NCBI GenBank assembly: GCA_022826345.1
Contig: JAJDVB010000135.1
Coordinates: 1 to 64,000 of the forward strand
Source: Alphaproteobacteria bacterium
GTDB lineage: Bacteria; Pseudomonadota; Alphaproteobacteria; UBA828
Reading direction: 5' to 3'
Length of the DNA: 64,000 nt
The notes beneath the pieces are model-generated. The model was not told the origin of the DNA. It saw only the letters and a program-made list of their open reading frames with translations, and did not search any database. This document shows, one piece after another, positions 26,122-34,288 of the stretch; the stretch's first letter is position 1; each line of letters starts with the position of its first letter. The position numbers were made by a program, and so were the translations under genes.

Positions 26122-27035
26122 CGGCGCAGATTCGCGAAGACTTCGTTGAGCCCGCCCACCGGCTTGAGCGCAGCCCAGAGCAGGACTTGGAAGGCTAGCA
26201 TGATGCCGAGCACCACCGCAGCGAGCGCAGCCGCGACCAGGAAGTTCGAGACTCCGATCAGACTCTGCACCTGGGCGCTCAACATCAGCACGTTGTTGCC
26301 GCCCATGTGCTGCGCCACCACCGTGTCGCCCAGCATCGGGATGAAGGTGAAGACGATACCGGCGACAACGCCCGGCAACGCGAGCGGGAAGATGACGTGC
26401 ACGAGTGTCCTGAAGCGATTGGCGCCGAGGTCGTTGCTGGCTTCCAGAAAGTCGTTATCGATCAGGCTGATGGAGAGAAAGATCGGCCACACCATCGTCG
26501 GGAAGAAGGCACCCAGAAAGCCGAAATGCACGGCAAACTCGGAAAAGATCAGCCAGGTCACCGGCTCGTCGACCGCGCCGGTCGCCAGCAGCGCCTGATT
26601 GACCACACCGTTGATGCCGAAGACCGAGCGCCAGACGATGACGCGCGCCGCCGGACTCAGGAAGAACGGCACCGTGAGCGCGGTGAAGGTGAGCAACCGC
26701 ACCATGTTGTTCCTGCAGCCCTTCGCGAGCCAAAGCGCGAAGGGGAACGCGATCATCAGTTCGATGAACGTGATCGTCGCGGCGATGCGCACCGAACGCG
26801 CGAGCAGATCGCTGCCGCCGTAGGAGAAGAAGCGCTCGTACTGCAGGAAGGTGGGATCAAAGTTGATCCTGATCCCGCGGCCCTGGAGGAACGAGACCAG
26901 GATGATGGCGAGCAGCGGGATGACGATGCCGCCGAACCAGACGACGGTGAAGCCCGAGAGCGACCAGACGCCTGCCGGCATGCGCGGCAGCAGGCGGCGC
27001 AAAACGTCGTCGTTGGCGGTGAGCGCGGCGGCCAT
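26118..27035 (-). CDS. Polyamine-type ABC permease (PotB-like)
   Basis: The 305-residue protein has six predicted membrane segments. Its EAA loop reads LEASNDLGANRFRTLVHVIFP followed by LALPGVVAG, and the family motif MLGDTVVAQHMGG lies in the C-terminal half. It is the first gene of a leftward operon PotB-PotC-PotA-like. About 0.9 kb of gene-free DNA lies upstream. Because no binding protein is co-encoded, the ligand is unknown; the binding protein at 29178-30281 is the nearest candidate partner. Confidence 0.9.
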   Translation of the reverse strand: MAAALTANDDVLRRLLPRMPAGVWSLSGFTVVWFGGIVIPLLAIILVSFLQGRGIRINFDPTFLQYERFFSYGGSDLLARSVRIAATITFIELMIAFPFALWLAKGCRNNMVRLLTFTALTVPFFLSPAARVIVWRSVFGINGVVNQALLATGAVDEPVTWLIFSEFAVHFGFLGAFFPTMVWPIFLSISLIDNDFLEASNDLGANRFRTLVHVIFPLALPGVVAGIVFTFIPMLGDTVVAQHMGGNNVLMLSAQVQSLIGVSNFLVAAALAAVVLGIMLAFQVLLWAALKPVGGLNEVFANLRR

Positions 27036-27157
27036 CCTGGAACGCTAACAGACCGGACAGCATCGTCCCCGGTCGTCGCACAGTACATTTCTCGCATACA
27101 GTGCGGACCGAGACACCCCCACTCACCCCGAGCCTCTCCGCCAACCCATTCATATCC

Positions 27158-27196
27158 CTCAGTCGCCGGGTGCTCGCTCCGCTCGCTTGGCTCGGG
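27158..27196. repeat. Dispersed direct repeat, copy C
   Basis: CTCAGTCGCCGGGTGCTCG followed by CTCCGCTCGCTTGGCT matches copies A (3215) and B (4316) over about 35 bp and then diverges. It lies about 120 bp upstream of the leftward PotB-like gene. Confidence 0.7.
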
Positions 27197-27319
27197 GGCC
27201 AAGAGGGAGAACGGGTGGCGCATTCTTCGTCCCCCCTCCGCCCGATACCCGGCGCGTTCCTTCGCGTCTGCGTACCGTCCTGCGGTCACCTGGTCGCCTG
27301 GCTCGCCGAGGCCGCCCCC

Positions 27320-27343
27320 TTATCGGACCGCTGAGTCGGATAA
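27320..27343. promoter_or_regulatory. Near-perfect inverted repeat (possible operator)
   Basis: TTATCGGAC, 6 bp, GTCGGATAA: 8 of 9 positions pair. It is 3 bp from the TTGGTCGGACCAA palindrome, so the two could form a composite regulator-binding region in the divergent transporter spacer. Confidence 0.4.
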
Positions 27344-27346
27344 CTC

Positions 27347-27359
27347 TTGGTCGGACCAA
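27347..27359. promoter_or_regulatory. GntR/FadR-type operator-like palindrome
   Basis: TTGGTC-G-GACCAA is a perfect palindrome with a 1-bp centre. It matches the TGGTCNGACCA core recognised by FadR and related GntR/FCD regulators. It lies between the two divergent polyamine-type transporter operons, about 310 bp from the left one and 600 bp from the right one. No GntR gene is in the window. Confidence 0.5.
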
Positions 27360-27962
27360 TCGGCGCCTCAAGTGTCCGTGACAACACCCAAAATACCGTT
27401 GACAAGCCAATTCCCTGCCCACAGGATTGCCCGTGGATCGGTCAATTCAAGAGCCACCAAGTGCCTCGGTACGGTGCTTGACAATAAATTGGGGAGGTTT
27501 GAGGGGCTAAATCGACATCCAATAGTCAGCGGCAACTCTTCGCCAACCGAACTGACTATGATGCTCGATATGCACTCTTTCGCGAACATTGAGTCCTGGA
27601 GCCGTGGCTCGAGGCGCTAGGGGCAGCCTTACTGAGGAGAAAGCCGGACAGGGTATGGTGAGCATTCAGTATCCTGCTGATTTGCAACGAGAAGGCGCCG
27701 ATTCGAACGGGCATGACGTGGCGTTCAGCGATTGCCGGCGATCCTGCGAGCGGCGTTTACATACCAATTTCTGGTTTGTTAAATAGGCTGGCTGTGGCTG
27801 CTATGAAATGCACTCTATAGCCACGACGATGCCAAGATATCCTCAAAGACTGCGGAATGTAGAGGGAGTAGGACCTGAATTTCTGAAATCCAAAGTTTTG
27901 TGCTATGTGTTGGAAGAACGCGGCCTTATTTCAGGTCAAAATGAGCGTCCACCTAGGCGGGT

Positions 27963-29093
27963 ATGGGTGTTTTTATGACGACCGATACCCCGGATATTGT
28001 GGTCTTCGACCGCGTGCAAAAGAGCTACGACGGCGAGATCCTGGTCGTCAAGGACCTCAATCTGAGCATCAGGACCGGTGAGTTCCTGACGATGTTGGGT
28101 CCCTCGGGATCCGGCAAGACGACGTGCTTGATGATGTTGGCCGGCTTTGAGCCGGCTACTCATGGAGAAATTTATTTGAACGATCGCCCGATCAATAAAG
28201 TTGCGCCACATCGACGAAATATCGGAATGGTCTTCCAGGATTACGCGCTGTTCCCACACATGACAGTCACGGAGAACCTGGCGTTTCCTCTGAAAGTTAG
28301 ACGGATTCCGAAATCGGAGATAGAGGCGAAAGTCAAGCGCGCGCTGGACATGGTTCGCCTGCCGGACTTCGGTGGCCGACGGCCCGGCCAACTCTCAGGC
28401 GGCCAGCAACAACGCGTGGCGGTGGCACGGGCATTGGTGTTCGAGCCTGACTTGGTGCTCATGGATGAACCTCTCGGCGCCCTGGACAAAAATTTACGGG
28501 AGGAGATGCAGTACGAAATAAAACACATTCACGAAGAGCTAGGCGTCACTATCGTCTACGTCACGCATGATCAGTCCGAAGCGTTGACCATGTCCAATCG
28601 TATTGCGGTCTTTAATGATGGTGTAATTCAGCAGTTGGCAAGTCCTAGCGCACTCTACGAGCAACCGGAGAACGCCTTCGTTGCGCAGTTTATCGGCGAG
28701 AACAATCGATTGCGCGGCAAGGTGAATTCGGTTGAGGGGAACCATTGCCAGGTGAATTTGGATGGTGGTGGTGGCACCGTTCGAGCCCTCAATGTGAAGG
28801 TCGAAGGGGCGGGCGCACGCACGACCCTGTCGCTCCGTCCCGAGCGCGTCATCGTCGCCTGCGAAGACGGGGAAGCGGACAACTCGATTGTGGGCCGCGT
28901 CGAGGAGTTGATCTATCTGGGAGATCATATCCGTGCGCGCCTGTCGGTCGCGGGAACTGACGAGTTCGTTGTGAAGATTCCCAACACAGATCGGCATGCA
29001 GCGTTGCGGGAGGGAATGGACGTCAACCTGGGCTGGGCTGCAGAAGATTGCCGGGCGCTGGACGCTCCGGTTGACACAGCCGAGCCCGGTTAG
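27963..29093 (+). CDS. Polyamine-type ABC importer ATPase (PotA-like), low-G+C gene
   Basis: The 376-residue product has Walker [14 protein letters not shown]-loop [11 protein letters not shown], signature [16 protein letters not shown], Walker [17 protein letters not shown]-loop [10 protein letters not shown] and a C-terminal TOBE_2 domain. The start is either ATG 27963 or ATG 27975 (MTTDTPD); AGGCGG at 27955 suits neither perfectly. Its base composition is clearly lower in G+C than the neighbourhood (28/60 in the line at 28141). It heads the operon ATPase, binding protein, permease, permease, and is only a moderate match to the ATPase at 24057, so it is not a recent duplicate. Confidence 0.92.
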   Translation: MGVFMTTDTPDIVVFDRVQKSYDGEILVVKDLNLSIRTGEFLTMLGPSGSGKTTCLMMLAGFEPATHGEIYLNDRPINKVAPHRRNIGMVFQDYALFPHMTVTENLAFPLKVRRIPKSEIEAKVKRALDMVRLPDFGGRRPGQLSGGQQQRVAVARALVFEPDLVLMDEPLGALDKNLREEMQYEIKHIHEELGVTIVYVTHDQSEALTMSNRIAVFNDGVIQQLASPSALYEQPENAFVAQFIGENNRLRGKVNSVEGNHCQVNLDGGGGTVRALNVKVEGAGARTTLSLRPERVIVACEDGEADNSIVGRVEELIYLGDHIRARLSVAGTDEFVVKIPNTDRHAALREGMDVNLGWAAEDCRALDAPVDTAEPG

Positions 29094-29177
29094 AGCAGAT
29101 CAAGACGTGTCGGTGTCGCCGATGCGAGGCTTGAGAACCCGCCGGTGTGTCCGGCAAACGAGAGGAGAGTAACCAAG

Positions 29178-30281
29178 ATGAGATGGCTATTGAGTACGAC
29201 CGTCGTTGCCGCCGGCGTGGCGTTGGCGGCTGGCAGCGCCCAGGCACTCGACCTCACGATCGTGTCGTGGGGCGGCGCCTATACGGCGAGCCAGCAGAAG
29301 GCCTATCACGACCCCTACATGGCGGCGAACCCCGACATCAACATCATCAATGACGACAACGCCGCCGAAGGGCTGGCCAAGGTCAGGGCCCAGGTCGAAT
29401 CCGGTAACGTCACCTGGGACATCGTTGACATGGTGGCGGCCGACGCGATCACCGCGTGCGACGAAGGCCTGATCATGGAAATCGATCCGGACACGTGGCT
29501 CGCGCCCGCGCCGGACGGGACCCCTGCGTCGGAAGACTTCTTCGCCGGCACGCTCTCGCCGGGCGGGACCAACTGCTTCATCCCGCAGATCGTCTACTCC
29601 ACGACCTTCGGCTATCGCACCGATGCCTTCGAGGGTGAGCAGCCGTCCACGATCGCAGACGTGTTCGACCTGGAGAAGTTCCCCGGCAAGCGCTCGCTGG
29701 AGCGCCGGCCCATCAACAATCTCGAATGGGCGCTGCTTGCCGACGGTGTGGCACCTGCGGACGTCTACGGCATGCTCAGCACGGACGAGGGTGTGGCGCG
29801 GGCCCTGGCCAAGCTCGACACCATCAAGGACCAGGTGGTCTGGTGGACCAAGGGAGCGCAGCCGCCGCAGCTTCTGGCGGACGGTGAGGTCGTGATTGCT
29901 TCGGCCTACAACGGTCGCCTCTTCTCGGCCATCGCCGAGAAGAACCAGCCCATCGCCATGCTGTGGGACCGGCAGGTGTTCGATCTCGACGGCTGGGTCG
30001 TGCCGGTGGGCGTCAAGGACCTCGACGCGGTGAAGGCGTATCTCTACTTCGCCACCGACACGCAGCGGCTGGCGGATCAGGCGAAGTTCATCTCCTACGG
30101 CCCGGCGCGCTATTCGTCGGCGCCACTGGTGGGCAATCACGCCGATCTCGGCATCGACATGAAGCCCCACATGCCGACCGATCCCAACAATGCCAAGACC
30201 CTCTTCGACTTCGACTACGTCTGGTGGGCCGACCACCGGGCGGAACTCGACGAGGTGTTCAACACCTGGCTCGCGAAGTAG
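29178..30281 (+). CDS. Polyamine-type periplasmic binding protein (PotD/PotF-like)
   Basis: The 367-residue product starts at ATG 29178 behind GAGAGGAGAG. It has a signal peptide MRWLLSTTVVAAGVALAAG cleaved after SAQA and the family opening LTIVSWGGAYTASQQKAYHDPY. Later motifs AADAITACDEGLI, QIVYSTTFGYRTDAF and the terminal DYVWWADHRAELDEVFNTWL fit PotD-like proteins. It captures a cationic or peptide-like solute in the periplasm for the flanking permeases. Its G+C (39/60 in the line at 29941) contrasts with both neighbouring genes (about 43-47% in sampled lines). A hairpin follows the stop. Confidence 0.9.
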   Translation: MRWLLSTTVVAAGVALAAGSAQALDLTIVSWGGAYTASQQKAYHDPYMAANPDINIINDDNAAEGLAKVRAQVESGNVTWDIVDMVAADAITACDEGLIMEIDPDTWLAPAPDGTPASEDFFAGTLSPGGTNCFIPQIVYSTTFGYRTDAFEGEQPSTIADVFDLEKFPGKRSLERRPINNLEWALLADGVAPADVYGMLSTDEGVARALAKLDTIKDQVVWWTKGAQPPQLLADGEVVIASAYNGRLFSAIAEKNQPIAMLWDRQVFDLDGWVVPVGVKDLDAVKAYLYFATDTQRLADQAKFISYGPARYSSAPLVGNHADLGIDMKPHMPTDPNNAKTLFDFDYVWWADHRAELDEVFNTWLAK

Positions 30282-30293
30282 CAGAGACTCAGA

Positions 30294-30330
30294 GGGACGG
30301 GTCGCCTATGTGCGTCCCGTCCCCGTTTCT
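30294..30330 (+). terminator. Terminator/attenuator hairpin after the binding-protein gene
   Basis: GGGACGGG (30294-30301), a 14-nt loop and CCCGTCCC (30316-30323) form a perfect 8-bp stem, followed by CGTTTCTTC. It sits between the binding-protein and permease genes, where partial termination would raise binding protein over permease. The short T run makes it weaker than the hairpin at 19321. Confidence 0.6.
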
Positions 30331-30364
30331 TCGAGGCCGCTGAACGAGACCCAGAACCGCGCCC

Positions 30365-31627
30365 ATGTCGACGGTCGCCGATAACACCCTGCGAACCGCC
30401 GATGGCGTGCCATTGAAGACGAGCCTGCGACGGGCGACGGCTCGCAGGCGCATCCGCACATTCCTGTTGGTCGTGCCCATTCTGGCGTTCCTGTTGATCA
30501 CATTTGTTTTTCCCGTCATCGATATGTTGTTTCGAAGCGTCGACAACCAAATCGTTTCATCCGTTCTGCCCCGTACAACGCTGGCCATCCAAAGCTGGGA
30601 TCCGGGGAGCAAGGAGTTGCCGCCGGAATTTGTGTACGAAGCCTTGGTGCTGGATATTCAAGAGTCATCTAAGGACAAGACGTTAGGCCGTGCCGGGCGG
30701 CGCTTGAATTACGAAAAGTCCGGAGTGATGAGCTTGTTCCGGAAATCGGGACGGCGAGCCAAACGCATAACCGAAGCCCCTTTCAAGGACCAAGTCTTGG
30801 CGATTGATCAACGCTGGGCAGACTTGGCAACTTGGCAACTGATTCATCAAGAATCCAGCAAAGTAACCGAAAGCTACTTCCTGTCGGCTGTCGACCTTCG
30901 GGTTGACTACAAGGGTGAAATTTCCTGGAAGGCGGAAGAACGACGAATATACTTGTTCTTATTTTATCGTACATTATGGATGAGTGCGCTCATCACGATA
31001 TTCTGTTTGCTCCTCGGCTATCCGATTGCCTTCCTCCTGGCGACGTTACCGCCGCGCCATAGCAATCTCTTGCTGATTCTCGTCTTGTTGCCATTCTGGA
31101 CCTCTCTATTGGTCAGGACGACTGCGTGGATCGCGCTGCTGCAGTCCGAGGGCGTGTTGAACGACCTCATGGTATTCCTGGGCATAATTTCCGAAGACGG
31201 TCGTTTGCAGATGATTCACAACAAGATCGGTACGTTCGTGGCGATGACGCACATTCTCTTACCTTTCATGATTCTGCCCCTCTATTCCGTCATGAAAACC
31301 ATTCCCTCTTCGTATATGCGTGCGGCTCGCTCGCTCGGGGCATCGCCGTTCACTGGTTTTATCAAGGTCTATATGCCCAATACCGTGCCTGGCATCGGCG
31401 CCGGCTGCATTCTGGTCTTTATTCTATCGATCGGCTATTACATTACGCCGGCGTTGGTGGGAGGACGAACCGGTACGTTCATCTCGAACATCATCGCCCT
31501 TCACATTAGCGAGACGTTGAATTGGGGTCTGGCGGCTGCGCTGGGCGTGATTTTGTTGGCGCTCGTCCTGTTGCTTTATTTCCTATATGACAGAATCGTC
31601 GGCGTCGCCAACATGAAGCTCGGATAA
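30365..31627 (+). CDS. Polyamine-type ABC permease (PotB/PotH-like) with large periplasmic insert
   Basis: This 420-residue permease has a first membrane helix (about residues 32-52), then about 130 hydrophilic, charged residues before the second helix (RIYLFLFYRTLWMSALITI); the normal PotB loop is short. The remaining helices and the EAA loop MRAARSLGASPFTGFIKVYMPN are standard. Its low G+C (26/60 and 25/60 in the lines at 30901 and 30961) suggests transfer. It lies 83 bp after the binding-protein gene, beyond a hairpin, and 5 bp before its partner permease. The insert may contact the binding protein. Confidence 0.9.
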   Translation: MSTVADNTLRTADGVPLKTSLRRATARRRIRTFLLVVPILAFLLITFVFPVIDMLFRSVDNQIVSSVLPRTTLAIQSWDPGSKELPPEFVYEALVLDIQESSKDKTLGRAGRRLNYEKSGVMSLFRKSGRRAKRITEAPFKDQVLAIDQRWADLATWQLIHQESSKVTESYFLSAVDLRVDYKGEISWKAEERRIYLFLFYRTLWMSALITIFCLLLGYPIAFLLATLPPRHSNLLLILVLLPFWTSLLVRTTAWIALLQSEGVLNDLMVFLGIISEDGRLQMIHNKIGTFVAMTHILLPFMILPLYSVMKTIPSSYMRAARSLGASPFTGFIKVYMPNTVPGIGAGCILVFILSIGYYITPALVGGRTGTFISNIIALHISETLNWGLAAALGVILLALVLLLYFLYDRIVGVANMKLG

Positions 31628-31632
31628 CGCGC

Positions 31633-32481
31633 ATGCCGCCGCCGCTGCACGCCACGCACTCGGAACGGGTTTGGTATTACACGTTCCGGACGCTGTGCGT
31701 GCTGATTTTCATCTTTCTGGTCGGTCCGATCTTCGTCATTATTCCATTGAGCTTCAACGAGCTTCCCTACTTTACCTTCACGCCGGAAATGCTTGCCTTC
31801 GATCCGGCAGGCTACAGCACGAAGTGGTATCAGGAATTCTTTACCGAGGACTCTTGGCAAAGGGCAGTACAGAACAGCTTTCTCATCGCGATTTTCGCCA
31901 CGCTCATTTCGACATTCCTCGGCACTCTGGCGGCGCTCGGGCTCAGCAGGCCCGAAATGCCCTTCAGGAAGACGATCATGGCGTTATTGATTTCGCCGAT
32001 GATCGTTCCACTTATAATTTCGGCCGCCGGCATGTATTTCTTTTATGCGCGGATCGGACTTGCCTCGACGCACATCGGAGTCATCCTCGCTCACGCGGCG
32101 TTGGGTATCCCGTTCGTCATCATCACGGTGACGGCGACGTTGGTGGGCTTCGACCATTCGCTCACCCGAGCGGCCGCAAGCCTGGGGTCGAGCCCGACGC
32201 GGACCTTCTTTGTTGTGATCGTGCCGCTCATCCTGCCCGGGGTCATATCGGGCGCGCTGTTGGCGTTCATCACCTCTTTCGACGAGGTGGTGGTCGTACT
32301 GTTCGTGGGCTCGGTGGAGCAGCGAACGATTCCCTGGAAGATGTTCTCAGGGATCCGGGAGGAGATCCGCCCGACCATCCTCGCCGTCGCGACGCTCCTA
32401 GTGGTCGTGTCGATCATTTTGTTGACGATGGTGGAGCTATTGCGGCGGCGGAGCGAGCGGCTGCGCGGGATTCGCTCGTAA
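31633..32481 (+). CDS. Polyamine-type ABC permease (PotC/PotI-like)
   Basis: The 282-residue permease has six hydrophobic segments and the EAA loop RAAASLGSSPTRTFFVVIVP followed by LILPGVISG; SFDEVVVVLFVG matches the conserved region near helix 5. It forms the channel with the upstream permease. The first half is relatively AT-rich, the last third GC-rich like the chromosome, as if a composition boundary runs through the gene at about 32.05 kb. It is the last gene of the operon; the next gene has its own SOS-type control site. Confidence 0.9.
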   Translation: MPPPLHATHSERVWYYTFRTLCVLIFIFLVGPIFVIIPLSFNELPYFTFTPEMLAFDPAGYSTKWYQEFFTEDSWQRAVQNSFLIAIFATLISTFLGTLAALGLSRPEMPFRKTIMALLISPMIVPLIISAAGMYFFYARIGLASTHIGVILAHAALGIPFVIITVTATLVGFDHSLTRAAASLGSSPTRTFFVVIVPLILPGVISGALLAFITSFDEVVVVLFVGSVEQRTIPWKMFSGIREEIRPTILAVATLLVVVSIILLTMVELLRRRSERLRGIRS

Positions 32482-32507
32482 CGGTACATAGCGACGCGCC
32501 TGCAAAT

Positions 32508-32522
32508 GTTCTTGTAATGTTC
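32508..32522 (+). promoter_or_regulatory. LexA (SOS) box, alphaproteobacterial type
   Basis: GTTC-TTGTAAT-GTTC is an exact match to the GTTC-N7-GTTC consensus bound by alphaproteobacterial LexA. It ends 24 bp before the ATG of the radical SAM gene at 32547, an ideal repressor position. It also argues against the earlier in-frame ATG at 32517, which lies inside the box. Confidence 0.75.
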
Positions 32523-32546
32523 TCGTTCGCAGCTTACGCTGCGGCG

Positions 32547-33611
32547 ATGAGGGATGTGCGCAAGGGGCGGGGGGCAGCGAGCAATCGGAGCGGGCGGTAC
32601 GAGCGCCACGAACGCGAAGTCTTCGACGACGGCTGGAGCACCATCGATGAGCCGCAGGCGCCGCTCCGCACCGAGGTTCGGCACGATGCCAGCCGCACGG
32701 TGATCACCCGCAATAGCTCCCCCGACCTCGGCTTCGACCGTTCCATTAACGTCTATCGCGGCTGCGAGCACGGCTGCGTCTATTGCTACGCGCGGCCCAC
32801 CCACGCCTTTCTCGGGCTCTCGCCCGGCCAGGACTTCGAGAGCCGCATCTTCGCCAAGCATGACGCGCCAGCCCAACTGGAGCGCGAGCTGGCGCGCCCC
32901 GGCTACCGGTGCCGCATGATCGCGATGGGCACCAACACCGATCCGTACCAGCCGACCGAGAGGCGCCTCGCACTCACGCGGGGCGTGCTCGAGGTGCTGG
33001 ACCGTTGCGATCATCCCGTCGGCATCGTGACCAAGTCCGCGCTGGTGACGCGCGACGCGGACATCCTCTCCCGTATGGCGCGGCGCAGGCTCGCCACGGT
33101 CGTGCTCTCGGTCACGACGCTGGACCGCGACCTCGCCCGCTCCATGGAGCCGCGCGCATCGACGCCTACAAGGCGGTTGGAGGCGATCAAGGCACTGAGC
33201 GATGTCGGGGTGCCGGTGGGGGTGATGGTGGCGCCCATCGTCCCCGGCCTCACCGACCACGAGGTGGAATCGATCCTCAAGGCCGCCGGCGAGGCCGGTG
33301 CGGTCCGCGCAGGCTACGTCCTCCTGCGGTTGCCGCTGGAAGTCCGCGAGCTTTTCCTGGAATGGCTTTCGGTCCACGCGCCCAACAAGGCCAAGCGCGT
33401 GGTCTCCCTGTTGCAGGGGATGCGCGCGGGGCAGCTCAACGACCCCAACTTCGGCTCCCGCATGACCGGCGCCGGCCCCTACGCCGACCTTATCGCTTCG
33501 CGCTTCGCCGCGGCGACGAAGCGCCTGGGAATGGCGCGGCGCGGGCCCGACCTCGACACCGGGCACTTCCGCCCGCCCTCCTGCGGCCCAGCGCAACTCG
33601 CGCTGTTCTGA
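32547..33611 (+). CDS. PA0069/Rv2578c-family radical SAM protein (SplB-like)
   Basis: The 354-residue product has the radical SAM cluster motif YRGCEHGCVYCYARPTHAF, i.e. CxxxCxYC binding a 4Fe-4S centre, followed by MGTNTDPYQPTE, IVTKSALVTRDADIL and APIVPGLTDHE. COG1533 proteins include spore photoproduct lyase, and this family is often described as DNA-repair related, but the reaction is not known. The LexA box just upstream supports DNA-damage induction. The ATG at 32547 was chosen because the earlier ATG overlaps the operator. It is followed by rnhB 38 bp away. Confidence 0.88.
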   Translation: MRDVRKGRGAASNRSGRYERHEREVFDDGWSTIDEPQAPLRTEVRHDASRTVITRNSSPDLGFDRSINVYRGCEHGCVYCYARPTHAFLGLSPGQDFESRIFAKHDAPAQLERELARPGYRCRMIAMGTNTDPYQPTERRLALTRGVLEVLDRCDHPVGIVTKSALVTRDADILSRMARRRLATVVLSVTTLDRDLARSMEPRASTPTRRLEAIKALSDVGVPVGVMVAPIVPGLTDHEVESILKAAGEAGAVRAGYVLLRLPLEVRELFLEWLSVHAPNKAKRVVSLLQGMRAGQLNDPNFGSRMTGAGPYADLIASRFAAATKRLGMARRGPDLDTGHFRPPSCGPAQLALF

Positions 33612-33649
33612 GCCGCCGGCGCGCACGCCAAGCGTGCTAGAACGGCTTC

Positions 33650-34288
33650 ATGGCAGCGAGGCGCAAGCAGCAGGAGCAGCCCGATCTTTCGCTGGAACAC
33701 GCAGCCGGCGGACGCGTGGCCGGCATCGACGAGGCAGGCCGTGGCCCGTGGGCAGGGCCGGTGGTCGCGGCAGCGGTGGTGTTCCATCCGGGCGGCCCAT
33801 CGCCTCCGCTGCATGCCGCGATCACCGATTCCAAGCTGCTCAAAGCGGAGCAGCGCGCCGCACTCCAGCCGGCGATTCTGGCCAGCGCCGATACCGCCGT
33901 CGGCATCGCCAGCGTCGCCGAGATCGATAGCATGAACATCCTCCAGGCCACGCTGCTCGCCATGCGCCGTGCCGTCGCCCGCCTCGGCGAAGTTCCCGAC
34001 CTGGCGCTGGTAGACGGCAACCGTGCGCCCCGCCTGCCCTGCCCGGTGCGGACGGTGGTGGGCGGTGACCGCAAGAGCCTCTCGATCGCCGCGGCCTCCA
34101 TCGTCGCCAAGATGACGAGGGACCGGCTGATGGCGCGCCTCGCGGCGGACTATCCGGGCTACGGCTGGGAGCGGAACGCCGGCTACGGCACGGCAGAGCA
34201 CCAGGCGGGGCTCGCGCGGCTGGGGCCGTGCGCGCAGCACCGGCGCTCCTTTCGTCCGATCCGCGAACTCCTGGAAGACCAACCGTGA
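33650..34288 (+). CDS. rnhB: Ribonuclease HII
   Basis: The 212-residue product contains the RNase HII motifs VAGIDEAGRGPWAGPVVAAAV (Asp-Glu of the active site), ITDSKLLKAEQRAAL, LVDGNRAP and SIAAASIVAKMTRDRLM. It cleaves the RNA strand of RNA/DNA hybrids and removes single ribonucleotides from DNA, using Mg/Mn. The ATG at 33650 has only weak ribosome-binding context. It follows the SOS-linked radical SAM gene by 38 bp and may be co-transcribed with it. Its stop overlaps the next start as GTGA. Confidence 0.95.
   Translation: MAARRKQQEQPDLSLEHAAGGRVAGIDEAGRGPWAGPVVAAAVVFHPGGPSPPLHAAITDSKLLKAEQRAALQPAILASADTAVGIASVAEIDSMNILQATLLAMRRAVARLGEVPDLALVDGNRAPRLPCPVRTVVGGDRKSLSIAAASIVAKMTRDRLMARLAADYPGYGWERNAGYGTAEHQAGLARLGPCAQHRRSFRPIRELLEDQP

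Larger units (their letters stand above)
27036..27962. other. 0.93-kb gene-free spacer between divergent ABC transporter operons
   Basis: No convincing gene was found. It holds copy C of the dispersed repeat (27158-27196), a near-perfect inverted repeat (27320-27343), a GntR/FadR-like palindrome (27347-27359), and from about 27.35 kb rightward a clear fall in G+C: the lines at 27481 and 27841 count 45% and 43%, against 65-80% to the left. Short open frames (e.g. 27589-27786) have no recognisable similarity. The right part looks like the edge of acquired DNA. Confidence 0.7.

Noticed and set aside
26307..27620. Long + strand open frame opposite the PotB-like permease
   Set aside because: The minus-strand permease in the same place has clear motifs and operon overlaps; the + frame is charged, repetitive shadow sequence.
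27589..27786. 65-codon frame in the AT-richer spacer
   Set aside because: No ribosome-binding site, family or membrane feature; kept only as part of the gene-free spacer.
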